This document shows positions 19,124-27,629 of a stretch of DNA of 64,000 bases, piece after piece. This DNA is from Sphingomonas spermidinifaciens. Lineage in GTDB: Bacteria; Pseudomonadota; Alphaproteobacteria; Sphingomonadales; Sphingomonadaceae. The stretch covers positions 930,001 through 994,000 of the forward strand of contig NZ_NWMW01000002.1 in assembly GCF_002351485.1 (NCBI RefSeq), read 5' to 3'. The translations under genes and the position numbers were made by a program. The number at the start of each line of letters is the position of its first letter. Position 1 is the stretch's first letter. Under the pieces are notes generated by a model, which saw only the letters and a list, made by a program, of their open reading frames with translations, did no database searches and was not told the DNA's origin.

Positions 19124-21453
19124 GCATCATCAAGGGCGCGAAAGCGCGCGCACAGGGCCTTGCCATGGGCGCCCTCGCCAAGGCGGTGGCGCTCGCCCCC
19201 GACAGCTGGATTCCCGGCAGCACCCCCGATCCGCTGATCCGGCGGCGGAGCGGTCACACCGGCAAGCCGATGTCTCGGCTCGACGGGCCGCTGAAGGTCG
19301 CGGGGCAGGCGCGCTTCGCGGCGGAGATCGCGCTGCCCGGCATGGCTTACGCCGCGCTCGCGCACGCTACGATCGCCAAGGGCCGGATCACCGCGCTCGA
19401 CACCGCGGCGGCAGAGGCTGCGCCGGGCGTCGTCCTCGTGATGACGTACCGGAACGCGCCGCGGCTCCAGCGTCCGCCAGTGTTCATGTCCTCGGCCAAG
19501 GCCGCGTGGGGCGACGACCTGCCGATCCTGCAGGACGATCAGGTCCGCTGGAACGGCCAGCCGATCGCCGTGGTCGTCGCCGAGACGCAGGAGCAGGCCG
19601 ACCATGCGGCGAGCCTCGTCACTGCGATCTATGCAGAGGAGCCCGCTGCCACCGCTTTTGCTGAGGCGAAGTCGAAGGGGAGCAGCCCCGGCAGCTTCAT
19701 GATGCAGCCGCTCCACAACGAGAGCGGCGACGCCGAGAAGGCGCTGGCAGCCGCGCATTTCCGCGTCGATGCGACCTATACGACGCCGCGCCACAACCAT
19801 AATGCGATCGAGCTGCACGGCCTCACCTGTGCCTGGGAGGCCGACGGGACGCTGCGCATTCACGACGCATCGCAGATGGTCGCGCACGAGGCTTGGACGC
19901 TCGCCAGGATCTTCGGCCTGGCCGAGGAGAAGGTGGTCGTGACCTCCCCCTTCGTCGGCGGCGGGTTCGGCGGCAAGGGACTGTGGCAGCATCAGGTGCT
20001 CGCCGCCGCCGCGGCGAAGCTCGCCGAGCGGCCGGTGCGGCTGCTGCTGCCGCGCGAGGGCGTCTATCGACTCGTCGGCGGACGCGCGCAAACCGAGCAG
20101 CGCGTCGCGCTCGGCGCCGATGCGAACGGCAGGCTCACCGCGCTCATCCACACCGGCTTCACCGCCAAGCCGCCCGCGAGCGCCATGCCCGAGCCGTTCA
20201 TCGTGCCCACGCGTAGCGCCTATGCCGCGGGCGCAATGCTCCTCGACGTGCAGGTGGTCGAGGTCGATGGCCTGTCGAACACCTTCATGCGCGCGCCGGG
20301 TGAGGCCGTCGGCACCTTCGCGGTCGAATGCGCGATCGACGAGCTGGCAGAGGTGGCGGGCATCGACCCGATCGAGCTCCGTATCCGGAACGAGCCCGAT
20401 AAGGACCCCGTGTCGGGCCTGCCTTTCTCCGGCCGCAACCTCGTCGAGGCGTATCGCCTGGGGGCCGAGCGGTTCGGCTGGGACCGGCGTTCGCCTGCAC
20501 CGCGGTCGCGGCGCGAGGGCGAGTGGTGGGTCGGCATGGGCTGTGCCACCGGTACCTATCCCTATTACCGGATGCCGGGCGGCGCGGCGCGCATCACCCT
20601 GACCGCAGAGGGGGCGACGGTCGACATCGCCGCGCACGAGATGGGAATGGGCACCGCCACGGCTGCGACGCAGGTCGCAGCCGACCGGCTCGGCCTCGAC
20701 CCCGCGGCGATCACGTTCAACTATGGCGACTCGACTTTGCCCGGCACGGTGATGGCGGGCGGGTCGCAGCAGACCGCCTCGATCGGCGCGTCGGTCGTCG
20801 CCGCGCATCGTGCGCTCGTGGCCGAGCTCGTCAAGCTCGCGGGGAACGACTCGCCGATCGCGGGAGCCAAGCCCGATGAGCTGTCCTGCCGCGACGCGGG
20901 CCTCTGCCGCGCCGATAACGAGGCGGCGTACGAGAGCTATGCCTCGATCCTTGCCCGGGCCAACCGTCCGTCGATCACGGTGGAGGCGACCCCGTCGATG
21001 CCGTTCGAGATGATGCACTGGTCGATGCACAGCCATTCCGCGATGTTCGCCGAGGTGCGGGTGAACGCGGTCACCGGTGAGATCAGGGTAAGCCGCTTCC
21101 TCGGCAGCTTTGACTGCGGCCGCATCCTCAATTCCAAGACTGCGGCCAGCCAGTTCAGGGGCGGCATCATCATGGGCCTCGGCCTCGCGCTCATGGAGGA
21201 GACGCAGTTCGACGCGCGCACTGGGCGGATCATGAACCCCAGCCTTGCCGAATATCACCTGCCGGTGCATCTCGACGTGCCCGATATCGAGGTGATCTGG
21301 ACCGACATCCCCGATCCCCACACGCCGATGGGCGCACGTGGAATCGGCGAGATCGGCATCACCGGCACCGGCGCGGCGGTCGCGAACGCGGTCTATAACG
21401 CGGTCGGCAAGCGCGTGCGCGATCTGCCGATCACGCTCGACAAGCTGTTGTAA
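19120..21453 (+). CDS. paoC: Aldehyde oxidoreductase, molybdopterin subunit (PaoC-like)
   Basis: 777 residues, large catalytic subunit of the molybdenum hydroxylase. Family landmarks are GPLKVAGQARFAAE near 57-70, PFVGGGFGGKG near 284, RAPGEAVGTFAVE near 390, and the C-terminal GARGIGEIG with the catalytic Glu744 next to the molybdenum. It probably binds molybdopterin cytosine dinucleotide and oxidises aldehydes to carboxylic acids. The substrate cannot be deduced. No XdhC/PaoD-type maturation factor is adjacent, so it must be encoded elsewhere. Confidence 0.94.
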   Translation: MSIIKGAKARAQGLAMGALAKAVALAPDSWIPGSTPDPLIRRRSGHTGKPMSRLDGPLKVAGQARFAAEIALPGMAYAALAHATIAKGRITALDTAAAEAAPGVVLVMTYRNAPRLQRPPVFMSSAKAAWGDDLPILQDDQVRWNGQPIAVVVAETQEQADHAASLVTAIYAEEPAATAFAEAKSKGSSPGSFMMQPLHNESGDAEKALAAAHFRVDATYTTPRHNHNAIELHGLTCAWEADGTLRIHDASQMVAHEAWTLARIFGLAEEKVVVTSPFVGGGFGGKGLWQHQVLAAAAAKLAERPVRLLLPREGVYRLVGGRAQTEQRVALGADANGRLTALIHTGFTAKPPASAMPEPFIVPTRSAYAAGAMLLDVQVVEVDGLSNTFMRAPGEAVGTFAVECAIDELAEVAGIDPIELRIRNEPDKDPVSGLPFSGRNLVEAYRLGAERFGWDRRSPAPRSRREGEWWVGMGCATGTYPYYRMPGGAARITLTAEGATVDIAAHEMGMGTATAATQVAADRLGLDPAAITFNYGDSTLPGTVMAGGSQQTASIGASVVAAHRALVAELVKLAGNDSPIAGAKPDELSCRDAGLCRADNEAAYESYASILARANRPSITVEATPSMPFEMMHWSMHSHSAMFAEVRVNAVTGEIRVSRFLGSFDCGRILNSKTAASQFRGGIIMGLGLALMEETQFDARTGRIMNPSLAEYHLPVHLDVPDIEVIWTDIPDPHTPMGARGIGEIGITGTGAAVANAVYNAVGKRVRDLPITLDKLL

Positions 21454-21456
21454 GGA

Positions 21457-22281
21457 ATGACGATGATCCTGCTGGCGATGGCCCTCCAGACCGCGACGCT
21501 GGGCGCCACCAACTACACCGTCGATGCACCCATGACGGTGCCGGCGGGCAAGCCCGATCTGGCCGACGAGTTCGACGGCCCGCGCGTCGATACGCGTGTC
21601 TGGCGCTACGACACCTCGCGCAACGCGGTGGGATGGGCGAACAACGAGAAGCAATATTACGCCGCCGATCGGCGCGAGAATGCGCGCATCGAAAAGGGCG
21701 CGCTGGTCATCGAGGCGCGGCGCGAGACGCTGTCGAAGGATCGCTTCGCCGACTGGGGCGGGCAGGGGTACAGCTCGGCCAAGCTCGTCAGCCGCGAGGC
21801 GCTCGGCTACGGCTTCTATTCGGTGCGCGCGCAGCTGCCGTGCGAGCGGGGCAGCTGGCCAGCGATCTGGCTGTTGCCAGAGCGCGGCAAATGGCCTGAC
21901 ATGGGCGAGATCGACATCATGGAGATGGTCGGCTGGGACGCGGGCGTCGTCCATGGCACGCTCCATTCGGGCGATTACAACCATATGAAGGGGACGCAGC
22001 GCGGCGCGCAGGTGCGCGTGCCCGACGCCTGCACCGCATATCACGACTATCAGCTCGACTGGCGGCCCGATTCGATCACGATCGGCATCGACGGCCGCGC
22101 CTATATGCGCGTGCCCAACACTCAGGCGGGTGACAAGGGTGCCTGGCCGTTCGACCGGCCCTATCACCTGATCCTCAACCTCGCGGTCGGCGGCGACTGG
22201 GGCGGCAAGATGGGGATCGACGACAGCGCGTTCCCGATGCGCTTCTCGATCGACCATGTGCGCTACTGGAAAGCGAAATAA
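21457..22281 (+). CDS. Glycoside hydrolase family 16 endoglucanase-like protein
   Basis: 274 residues with a GH16 jelly-roll domain. The catalytic ExDxxE motif is E151-I-D153-I-M-E156; the upstream W/Y-rich strands (WANNEKQYY near 60) and the following HGTLHSG fit laminarinase-type beta-1,3-glucanases. The N-terminus has only a short hydrophobic stretch (about 3-17), a weak or atypical signal peptide. It starts 3 bp after the paoC stop, so it may be on the same transcript although functionally unrelated. Confidence 0.88.
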   Translation: MTMILLAMALQTATLGATNYTVDAPMTVPAGKPDLADEFDGPRVDTRVWRYDTSRNAVGWANNEKQYYAADRRENARIEKGALVIEARRETLSKDRFADWGGQGYSSAKLVSREALGYGFYSVRAQLPCERGSWPAIWLLPERGKWPDMGEIDIMEMVGWDAGVVHGTLHSGDYNHMKGTQRGAQVRVPDACTAYHDYQLDWRPDSITIGIDGRAYMRVPNTQAGDKGAWPFDRPYHLILNLAVGGDWGGKMGIDDSAFPMRFSIDHVRYWKAK

Positions 22282-22322
22282 GCGCGGGCCGCACCATTTC
22301 GTCCGGCGCGCGTTAGGCGGTC

Positions 22323-23903
22323 ATGCGCGCCTTTGCCGACCTGCTCGACCGCCTGATCTATACGCGGTCGCGCAATGCCAAGCTCAAGCTGATCGCTGAC
22401 TATCTGCGTGCGACGCCCGATCCGGATCGCGGCTGGGCGCTGGCGGCGCTGACGGGCGAGGTCGATTTGCCGGCGGTCAAGCCGGCGCTGATCCGCGCGC
22501 TGATCGCCGAGCGCGTCGATCCGGTGTTGTTCGCGATGAGCCGTGATTTCGTCGGAGATACGGCGGAAACGGTGGCGCTGCTCTGGCCCGAGCCCGCGGA
22601 GAAGCGCGCGTACAATGCCGAGCCGCTGACGGTCGCGCAGGTGATCGACCGGCTCGCCTCGCTCAGCCGCTCGGATGCGCCCGCCGTGCTTGCCGACATG
22701 CTCGACCGGCTGGAGGCCGACGAGCGGTACGCGCTGCTCAAGCTCGCGACCGGCGGACTCCGGGTGGGCGTGTCGGCACGGCTCGCCAAAACGGCGCTGG
22801 CGCAGGCCTTCGGCCTCGACGTCGATGCCGTCGAGGAGGTGTGGCACGGGATCGCGCCGCCCTATGCCGAGCTGTTTGACTGGGCTGAGGGGCGGGGCGC
22901 ACAGCCCACGGCCGCCGACGTGCCGGTATTCCGTCCCTTCATGCTCGCGCATCCGCTCGAGGACGGCACTGTCGACCTTGCCGACTATGCCGCCGAGTGG
23001 AAATGGGACGGTATCCGTGTGCAGCTCGTCCATGTCGCCGGTCAGACGCGCCTCTACAGCCGCGCGGGCGACGACGTGACGGGCAGCTTTCCGGAGGTCG
23101 CCGCGGCATTTGCGACGCCGGGCGTGCTCGACGGCGAATTGCTGGTGAAAGGCGAGGCGCAGGGCGGCGAGGCCGCGAGCTTCAACGCGCTGCAACAGCG
23201 GTTGGGCCGCAAGGTCGTCTCGGCGAAGATGCTCGCCGATTATCCCGCGTTCGTCCGCCTCTACGACATCCTGTTCGACGGGCCGGAGGATTTGCGGACA
23301 CTGCCCTGGGCCGAGCGACGCCAGCGGCTGGAGGCGTTCATGCCCCGCCTCGATCGCGACCGGTTCGACCTCAGCCGGGTCATCGACGCAACCGACTTCG
23401 ACGCGCTGACCGAGATCCGCGCGGGTGCCCGCGACTCGGCAATCGAGGGCGTGATGCTCAAGCGGCGCGACTCGCCCTACGTCGCGGGGCGGCGCGTCGG
23501 CCTGTGGTACAAGTGGAAGCGCGATCCGCTGACCGCCGATTGCGTGATGATGTACGCCCAGCGCGGCAACGGCAAGCGGTCGAGCTTCTACAGCGATTAC
23601 ACCTTCGGCTGCTGGACCGAGGACGGCGAACTGCTGCCCGTCGGCAAGGCCTATTCGGGCTTCACCGACGAGGAGTTGAAATGGCTCGACCGGTTTGTGC
23701 GCAACCACACCGTCCAGCGCTTCGGCCCGGTGCGCGAGGTCGAGAAGACGCTGGTGCTCGAAGTCGCGTTCGATTCGATCCACGAATCGAAGCGCCACAA
23801 ATCGGGCCTCGCGATGCGCTTCCCCCGCATTGCGCGGATCCGGCGCGACAAGCCGGCGGCGGAAGCGGACCGGGTGGAGACGCTCCAACGGATGGTAACG
23901 TGA
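22323..23903 (+). CDS. ATP-dependent DNA ligase (bacterial damage-response type)
   Basis: 526 residues. A helical DNA-binding domain occupies about 1-200, then the nucleotidyltransferase domain with the adenylated lysine K227 in EWKWDGIR (motif I, KxDGxR), LDGEL (motif III), EGVMLKRR (motif IV) and WYKWKRD (motif V), and finally an OB domain. It seals nicks using ATP, in addition to the NAD-dependent LigA. This class is usually clustered with a ligase-associated exonuclease and a Lhr-type helicase in DNA damage-response operons; neither is next to it here. Confidence 0.92.
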   Translation: MRAFADLLDRLIYTRSRNAKLKLIADYLRATPDPDRGWALAALTGEVDLPAVKPALIRALIAERVDPVLFAMSRDFVGDTAETVALLWPEPAEKRAYNAEPLTVAQVIDRLASLSRSDAPAVLADMLDRLEADERYALLKLATGGLRVGVSARLAKTALAQAFGLDVDAVEEVWHGIAPPYAELFDWAEGRGAQPTAADVPVFRPFMLAHPLEDGTVDLADYAAEWKWDGIRVQLVHVAGQTRLYSRAGDDVTGSFPEVAAAFATPGVLDGELLVKGEAQGGEAASFNALQQRLGRKVVSAKMLADYPAFVRLYDILFDGPEDLRTLPWAERRQRLEAFMPRLDRDRFDLSRVIDATDFDALTEIRAGARDSAIEGVMLKRRDSPYVAGRRVGLWYKWKRDPLTADCVMMYAQRGNGKRSSFYSDYTFGCWTEDGELLPVGKAYSGFTDEELKWLDRFVRNHTVQRFGPVREVEKTLVLEVAFDSIHESKRHKSGLAMRFPRIARIRRDKPAAEADRVETLQRMVT

Positions 23904-24031
23904 GTGCGCTTCGTCCTACGGGAGTGGGATCGCTCAGCAGCGGAGCGTGGCGCCAAGTTGTGAACGGCCACAGTCTCACTGGGGCGACCAGGTTCTGAGC
24001 TGCTTGACCCCTCAGCCACCACCGTCGTCAG

Positions 24032-24047
24032 CCCGACCGTAGTCGGG
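24032..24047. terminator. Hairpin between convergent ligase and LOV-HTH genes
   Basis: CCCGAC (24032-24037), loop CGTA, GTCGGG (24042-24047): perfect 6-bp stem plus a flanking G, 11 bases before the stop of the LOV-HTH gene and about 130 bp after the ligase stop. It could terminate either convergent transcript. The rest of 23904-24057 shows nothing else. Confidence 0.45.
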
Positions 24048-24057
24048 GTTACGGTGA

Positions 24058-24684
24058 TTACAGCCCCGCTTCGACCGCCAGCCGCACCATCTCCGCCGAG
24101 CGACTGATGCCGAGGCGTTCCATGACGATCGCGCGGTGCATCTTCACCGTCTTTTCGGAAAGACCCAGCACGCCGGCGATCTGCTTGTTCAAGAGCCCCT
24201 TGGCGACGAGCATCAGCACCTGGCGCTGACGCTCGGACAGCGCCTTGATGCTTTCGGCCGCGCGGATGCGGCGGCTGGTCGAGGGACCGGGCACGCCCTC
24301 CGCCAATTCGACCTGCGAGCCGACAAAATAGGCGAGTGCGCCTTCCTCGTCGAACATCGGCGCGACGACGACGGCGTTGCGGAAGGGGGTGCCGTCCTTC
24401 TTGTAGTTGAGAATCTCGACTAGCACCGGGCGCTGCTCGCGCACGCCCGAGCGGATTTCCTCGGTCAGCCAGGGCTCGGTTCCCGACCCGGCGAGAAAGC
24501 GGCAGTTACGCCCGAGGATCTCGTCGCGCCCATAGCCCGTCAACGAACAGAACGCCTCGTTACAGGCGACGATCGGATTGTCCTGGATGCGTGGGTTCGA
24601 GATCACCGATGCGATCGGGCTGCCCGCGATCATCGCCTCGACCCAGGGCTCGATGGTCAGGACCGGTTCAGGGAAAGGCGACAT
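24058..24684 (-). CDS. LOV-HTH blue-light photoreceptor transcription factor (EL222-like)
   Basis: 208 residues. A LOV (PAS) domain occupies about 15-125 with the flavin-adduct motif GRNCRFLAG, reactive Cys61; the flavin-contacting Asn/Gln pattern of LOV domains is visible in [13 protein letters not shown] near 93-105 and FVGSQVEL near 118-125. A LuxR/GerE helix-turn-helix follows at about 145-205 ([16 protein letters not shown]...LSEKTVKMH). This architecture and much of the sequence match EL222 of Erythrobacter litoralis, which dimerises and binds DNA on blue-light illumination. ATG 24684 is preferred; a GTG at 24750 would add 22 residues. It is the last of a co-oriented run that includes lptC and lptA. 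Confidence 0.92.
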   Translation of the reverse strand: MSPFPEPVLTIEPWVEAMIAGSPIASVISNPRIQDNPIVACNEAFCSLTGYGRDEILGRNCRFLAGSGTEPWLTEEIRSGVREQRPVLVEILNYKKDGTPFRNAVVVAPMFDEEGALAYFVGSQVELAEGVPGPSTSRRIRAAESIKALSERQRQVLMLVAKGLLNKQIAGVLGLSEKTVKMHRAIVMERLGISRSAEMVRLAVEAGL

Positions 24685-24761
24685 GACCGTACAATAATCA
24701 TTCCGGCCAAGTTGTTCCAGTAGCGTTACACCTTTCGCGCCGAACGGCACGAAGTCGGACG

Positions 24762-25307
24762 TCAGCGACGCTCGGGTACGGTGAAGCGCCCGGTCACGCG
24801 TCCGCTCTGGCGCACCACGCCGTTGTCGGTCGCGGTCCCGCCCGCGCCGCCGCCGACGGAGGAGCCGTCGATGACCGCACGCCCGGTGTCGAGGTTGATC
24901 GACAGCCGCCCGCCGGTCACGGTGTTGGTCCCCTGCGTGAGCGAGACGCCGCCAAGCATCGTGATGACCCGCCGGTTGAGGTCGTAGACACCGTACTGCG
25001 CGCGCGCGCGCTGCTGCGGCCGCACCACCGTCACGCCGCCCGAGGCATCCAGCCGAGACACCTGCGGGCTGCCACCGATCACCTGGCCGGTATAGGCGAC
25101 GGTCACGCGGTCGGCGGTCAGCGTCATGTTCGACTGGCGGATATTGACCCCGCCCGACAGCACGGCGCGGTTGGCGCGATCCTGAAGCTCGATCGCGTTG
25201 GCGGCGAAGTCGATGGGTGCAGCGGTGTCGTGCCGCTGCGCCCCCGCGATACCAGGAAAGGTCGTGCCGGCGAGCACGAGTGCGAGCGGGGCGAGGGCGC
25301 GAAGCAT
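24762..25307 (-). CDS. lptA: LPS transport periplasmic protein LptA
   Basis: 181 residues. A Sec signal peptide ends near residue 23 (GIAGAQ), followed by an OstA/LptA beta-jellyroll (residues about 30-150) with the repeating strand pattern [21 protein letters not shown] and [18 protein letters not shown] segments. LptA forms the periplasmic bridge that carries lipopolysaccharide from LptC to LptD. It starts 1 base inside the lptC stop, so the two are translationally coupled. lptB, normally next, is missing here. Confidence 0.9.
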   Translation of the reverse strand: MLRALAPLALVLAGTTFPGIAGAQRHDTAAPIDFAANAIELQDRANRAVLSGGVNIRQSNMTLTADRVTVAYTGQVIGGSPQVSRLDASGGVTVVRPQQRARAQYGVYDLNRRVITMLGGVSLTQGTNTVTGGRLSINLDTGRAVIDGSSVGGGAGGTATDNGVVRQSGRVTGRFTVPERR

Positions 25308-25951
25308 CAGCGCCTATTTGCGCGCTTCGGGACGATCCGCAAGCGGGCGTCGCCGACGATTCGCACGGTGCGCGCCTCGAGATCGGCTTCGAGCCGGTTG
25401 CCGCTGAAATTGCCTTGCGGGGTCGAGCCCGTCACCGCGCCGCCCGACCGCAGCCGACGAGTGCGCAGATCGACCGTCGCGTCGCGCGTGTCGAGCGCAT
25501 AGCCATCGGCGGCGCGGACGGCGATCGGACCGTCGACGGCGACGCGATCGGTTTCCATGTCGTAGCGGCCCTGGTCGGCCTTGATCGTCGCGGGGCCGTC
25601 CTGAAGCTCAATGCCCGCCGCCAGCTGGTTGAGCCGGACCACACGCTCAGCGGAACTCTTCTGCACCGCCGAGCCGGCATCGAGCTCGAACGCCCGCCCC
25701 TTATCATCGGCGCCGCGGTAGCGCGCGGCCTGGATGCGCATCCGCTCGGCGGCGATGTCCACCTTGTTCTTGTCGAGCACGAACGACACGTCGCCGCCCA
25801 TGAACAGGGGCGCCATGACAAGGAACGCCGCAAGGATGCCGATCCCCATCGGCAGCACCACCTGGAGCAGCCGCACGAGCGCGTCGTGGCGGCTGCCGGG
25901 GGCGGCCCAGCGCTGGCGCTCGGTACGGACGCGGACGGCGATCTCGGACAA
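25307..25951 (-). CDS. lptC: LPS export protein LptC
   Basis: 214 residues. One N-terminal membrane helix (about 30-50, preceded by basic residues), then a periplasmic LptC beta fold ([20 protein letters not shown]..., ending in [20 protein letters not shown]). LptC links the LptB2FG transporter in the inner membrane to LptA. The frame overlaps lptA and is 24 bp downstream of rnd, an arrangement typical of alphaproteobacteria. Confidence 0.9.
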   Translation of the reverse strand: MSEIAVRVRTERQRWAAPGSRHDALVRLLQVVLPMGIGILAAFLVMAPLFMGGDVSFVLDKNKVDIAAERMRIQAARYRGADDKGRAFELDAGSAVQKSSAERVVRLNQLAAGIELQDGPATIKADQGRYDMETDRVAVDGPIAVRAADGYALDTRDATVDLRTRRLRSGGAVTGSTPQGNFSGNRLEADLEARTVRIVGDARLRIVPKRANRR

Positions 25952-25975
25952 TGGCGGCTCCCGGCGGGTGGGCGG

Positions 25976-26596
25976 TCAGGCGTGGGCGAAGATATCGACC
26001 TCGGGCCAGCCGGCAAGGTCGAGCTCGGCGCGCGCGGGCAGGAAGTCGAAGCACGCCTGGGCGAGCGCCGTCCGCCCCTCGCGCGCAAGCCGCTTGTCGA
26101 ACTCCGCCTTGAGCGCGTGGAGAAATCGCACGTCGGAGGCGGCATAGTCCTTCTGCGCGTCCGACAGGTCGGGGCCGCCCCAGTCCGAGGATTGCTGCTG
26201 CTTCGAGATGTCCTGGCCGAGCAGCTCGCGCACCAGCTCCTTGAGGCCGTGGCGGTCGGTATAGGTACGCACCAGCCGCGAGGCGATCTTGGTGCAATAG
26301 ACCGGCGCCGCGACGACCCCCAGATAATGGCGGATCGCCGCCACGTCGAAGCGGGCGAAGTGGTAGAGCTTCAACCGCGCGGGATCGGCGAGCACCGCAC
26401 GCAGATTGGGCGCGGCATAGTTGCTGCCGGGCGCGAAACGGACGAGATGCTCGTCGCCGCCGCCATCCGACAGCTGCACGACGCAGAGCCGGTCGCGCGG
26501 GGTGATCAGGCCCATCGTCTCGGTATCGACGGCGATTGAGGCGCCGGGGGCGAAGACGCGCGCGGGCAAGTCTTCCTCATGGAAATGAACGGTCAT
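25976..26596 (-). CDS. rnd: Ribonuclease D-type 3'-5' exonuclease
   Basis: 206 residues: a DEDDy exonuclease domain only. Metal ligands are Asp24 and Glu26 (VDTETMG), an Asp in FARFDVAAI near 83, and the YAASDVRFL motif with Tyr and Asp near 152-156. The HRDC domains of E. coli RNase D (375 residues) are absent; this short form is the usual alphaproteobacterial version placed ahead of lptC. It trims the 3' ends of tRNAs and other small RNAs. Confidence 0.92.
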   Translation of the reverse strand: MTVHFHEEDLPARVFAPGASIAVDTETMGLITPRDRLCVVQLSDGGGDEHLVRFAPGSNYAAPNLRAVLADPARLKLYHFARFDVAAIRHYLGVVAAPVYCTKIASRLVRTYTDRHGLKELVRELLGQDISKQQQSSDWGGPDLSDAQKDYAASDVRFLHALKAEFDKRLAREGRTALAQACFDFLPARAELDLAGWPEVDIFAHA

Positions 26597-26627
26597 CGCC
26601 GGCCCATAGGCAAAGCCGGGGCCGGGC

Positions 26628-27419
26628 TCAATGCCCGGCCTTCGCCCGCTCACGCCGCCGCCGGGCGAAGATGTTGAGCATCTCCACCCCGGCGGAGAAC
26701 GCCATCGCCGTGTAGATATAGCCCTTGGGAATATGCGCGCCGAACCCCTCCGCGATCAGCACCATCCCGATCATCAGGAGGAAGCCGAGTGCCAGCATCA
26801 CCACTGTCGGGTTGCGGTTGATGAAGTTGGCGAGCGGATCGGCGGCGATCAGCATGACCGTCACCGCGGCGATGACAGCGACATACATGATCTCGACATG
26901 CTCGGTCATGCCGACCGCGGTCAGGATCGAGTCGATCGAGAAGACGATGTCGAGGAGGATGATCTGTACGATCGCGGCGGTGAACCCGATCTCGACCGCG
27001 CTGCGCGTCTTGTCGAGCAGTTCCTCGCTTTCGCCGCCGTCGAGCGTGTGGTGAATTTCCTTCGTTGCCTTCCACATCAGGAACAGGCCGCCGGCGATCA
27101 GGATGAGGTCGCGCCACGAGAATTGCGTCTCGAAACTCGGCTCGCCATGCGCGCCGAGCGGCCCGGTGATGCCGAGGTCGAAGACCGGCGCCGTCAGTGC
27201 GACGATCCAGGCGATCGCGGTCAGCAGGAGCAACCGCATGACGAGCGCCAGCCCGATGCCGATTCGCCGCGCCTTCTGCCGATCGGCCTCGGGCAGCTTG
27301 TTCGACAGGATCGAGATGAAGATCAGGTTGTCGATGCCGAGCACCACCTCCATCACCACGAGGGTGACGAGAGCGGCCCATGCGGCGGGGTCGGCAAGAA
27401 GAGCGGAGATGTTTTCCAT
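26628..27419 (-). CDS. TerC-family integral membrane protein
   Basis: 263 residues with about eight membrane segments and the TerC family motifs [15 protein letters not shown] (residues about 23-37) and [15 protein letters not shown] near 155, whose acidic residues lie within membrane helices. Family members take part in metal (for example Mn2+) export and tellurite resistance contexts; substrate here unknown. ATG 27419 is preferred over a start 36 bases upstream because the family begins here. The C-terminus is Arg-rich. Confidence 0.9.
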   Translation of the reverse strand: MENISALLADPAAWAALVTLVVMEVVLGIDNLIFISILSNKLPEADRQKARRIGIGLALVMRLLLLTAIAWIVALTAPVFDLGITGPLGAHGEPSFETQFSWRDLILIAGGLFLMWKATKEIHHTLDGGESEELLDKTRSAVEIGFTAAIVQIILLDIVFSIDSILTAVGMTEHVEIMYVAVIAAVTVMLIAADPLANFINRNPTVVMLALGFLLMIGMVLIAEGFGAHIPKGYIYTAMAFSAGVEMLNIFARRRRERAKAGH

Positions 27420-27467
27420 GACCTGTGCTTTCGCCGCGACGAAAGCCCGGCGCAATGCTTGGTTCCG

Positions 27468-27516
27468 GATAAACGACGTTTCTGCGACGATTTCGTTCGC
27501 GGTGGCGGCGTTTATC
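27468..27516. promoter_or_regulatory. Inverted repeat in the cold-shock gene leader
   Basis: GATAAACG (27468-27475) and CGTTTATC (27509-27516) are perfect 8-bp inverted arms around 33 nt, about 115 bp upstream of the cold-shock gene start and between it and the divergent terC gene. It could be an operator or a foldable 5' leader element; cold-shock mRNAs often have structured leaders. Evidence is only the symmetry. Confidence 0.35.
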
Positions 27517-27629
27517 GGTTATGTCCTGACAAGAAGCGCGCGGTTTCCGGGCGCTGGAACACCTGCGTTATTCGTCCGGCGCTTGGGGTTAAGGGATTGC
27601 AACGGGCGAACCGGGAAGACGAACAGGGC

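Noticed and set aside
18841..22257. Very long open frame of about 1138 codons on the minus strand across paoC and the GH16 gene
   Set aside because: It is antisense to well-conserved enzymes with intact motifs, and its translation is rich in His/Arg/Asp/Ala with no domain. Such mirror frames are normal in high-GC genomes.
24685..24750. Longer start of the LOV-HTH protein at GTG 24750
   Set aside because: The extra 22 residues do not resemble the LOV-HTH family, and ATG 24684 gives the expected layout.
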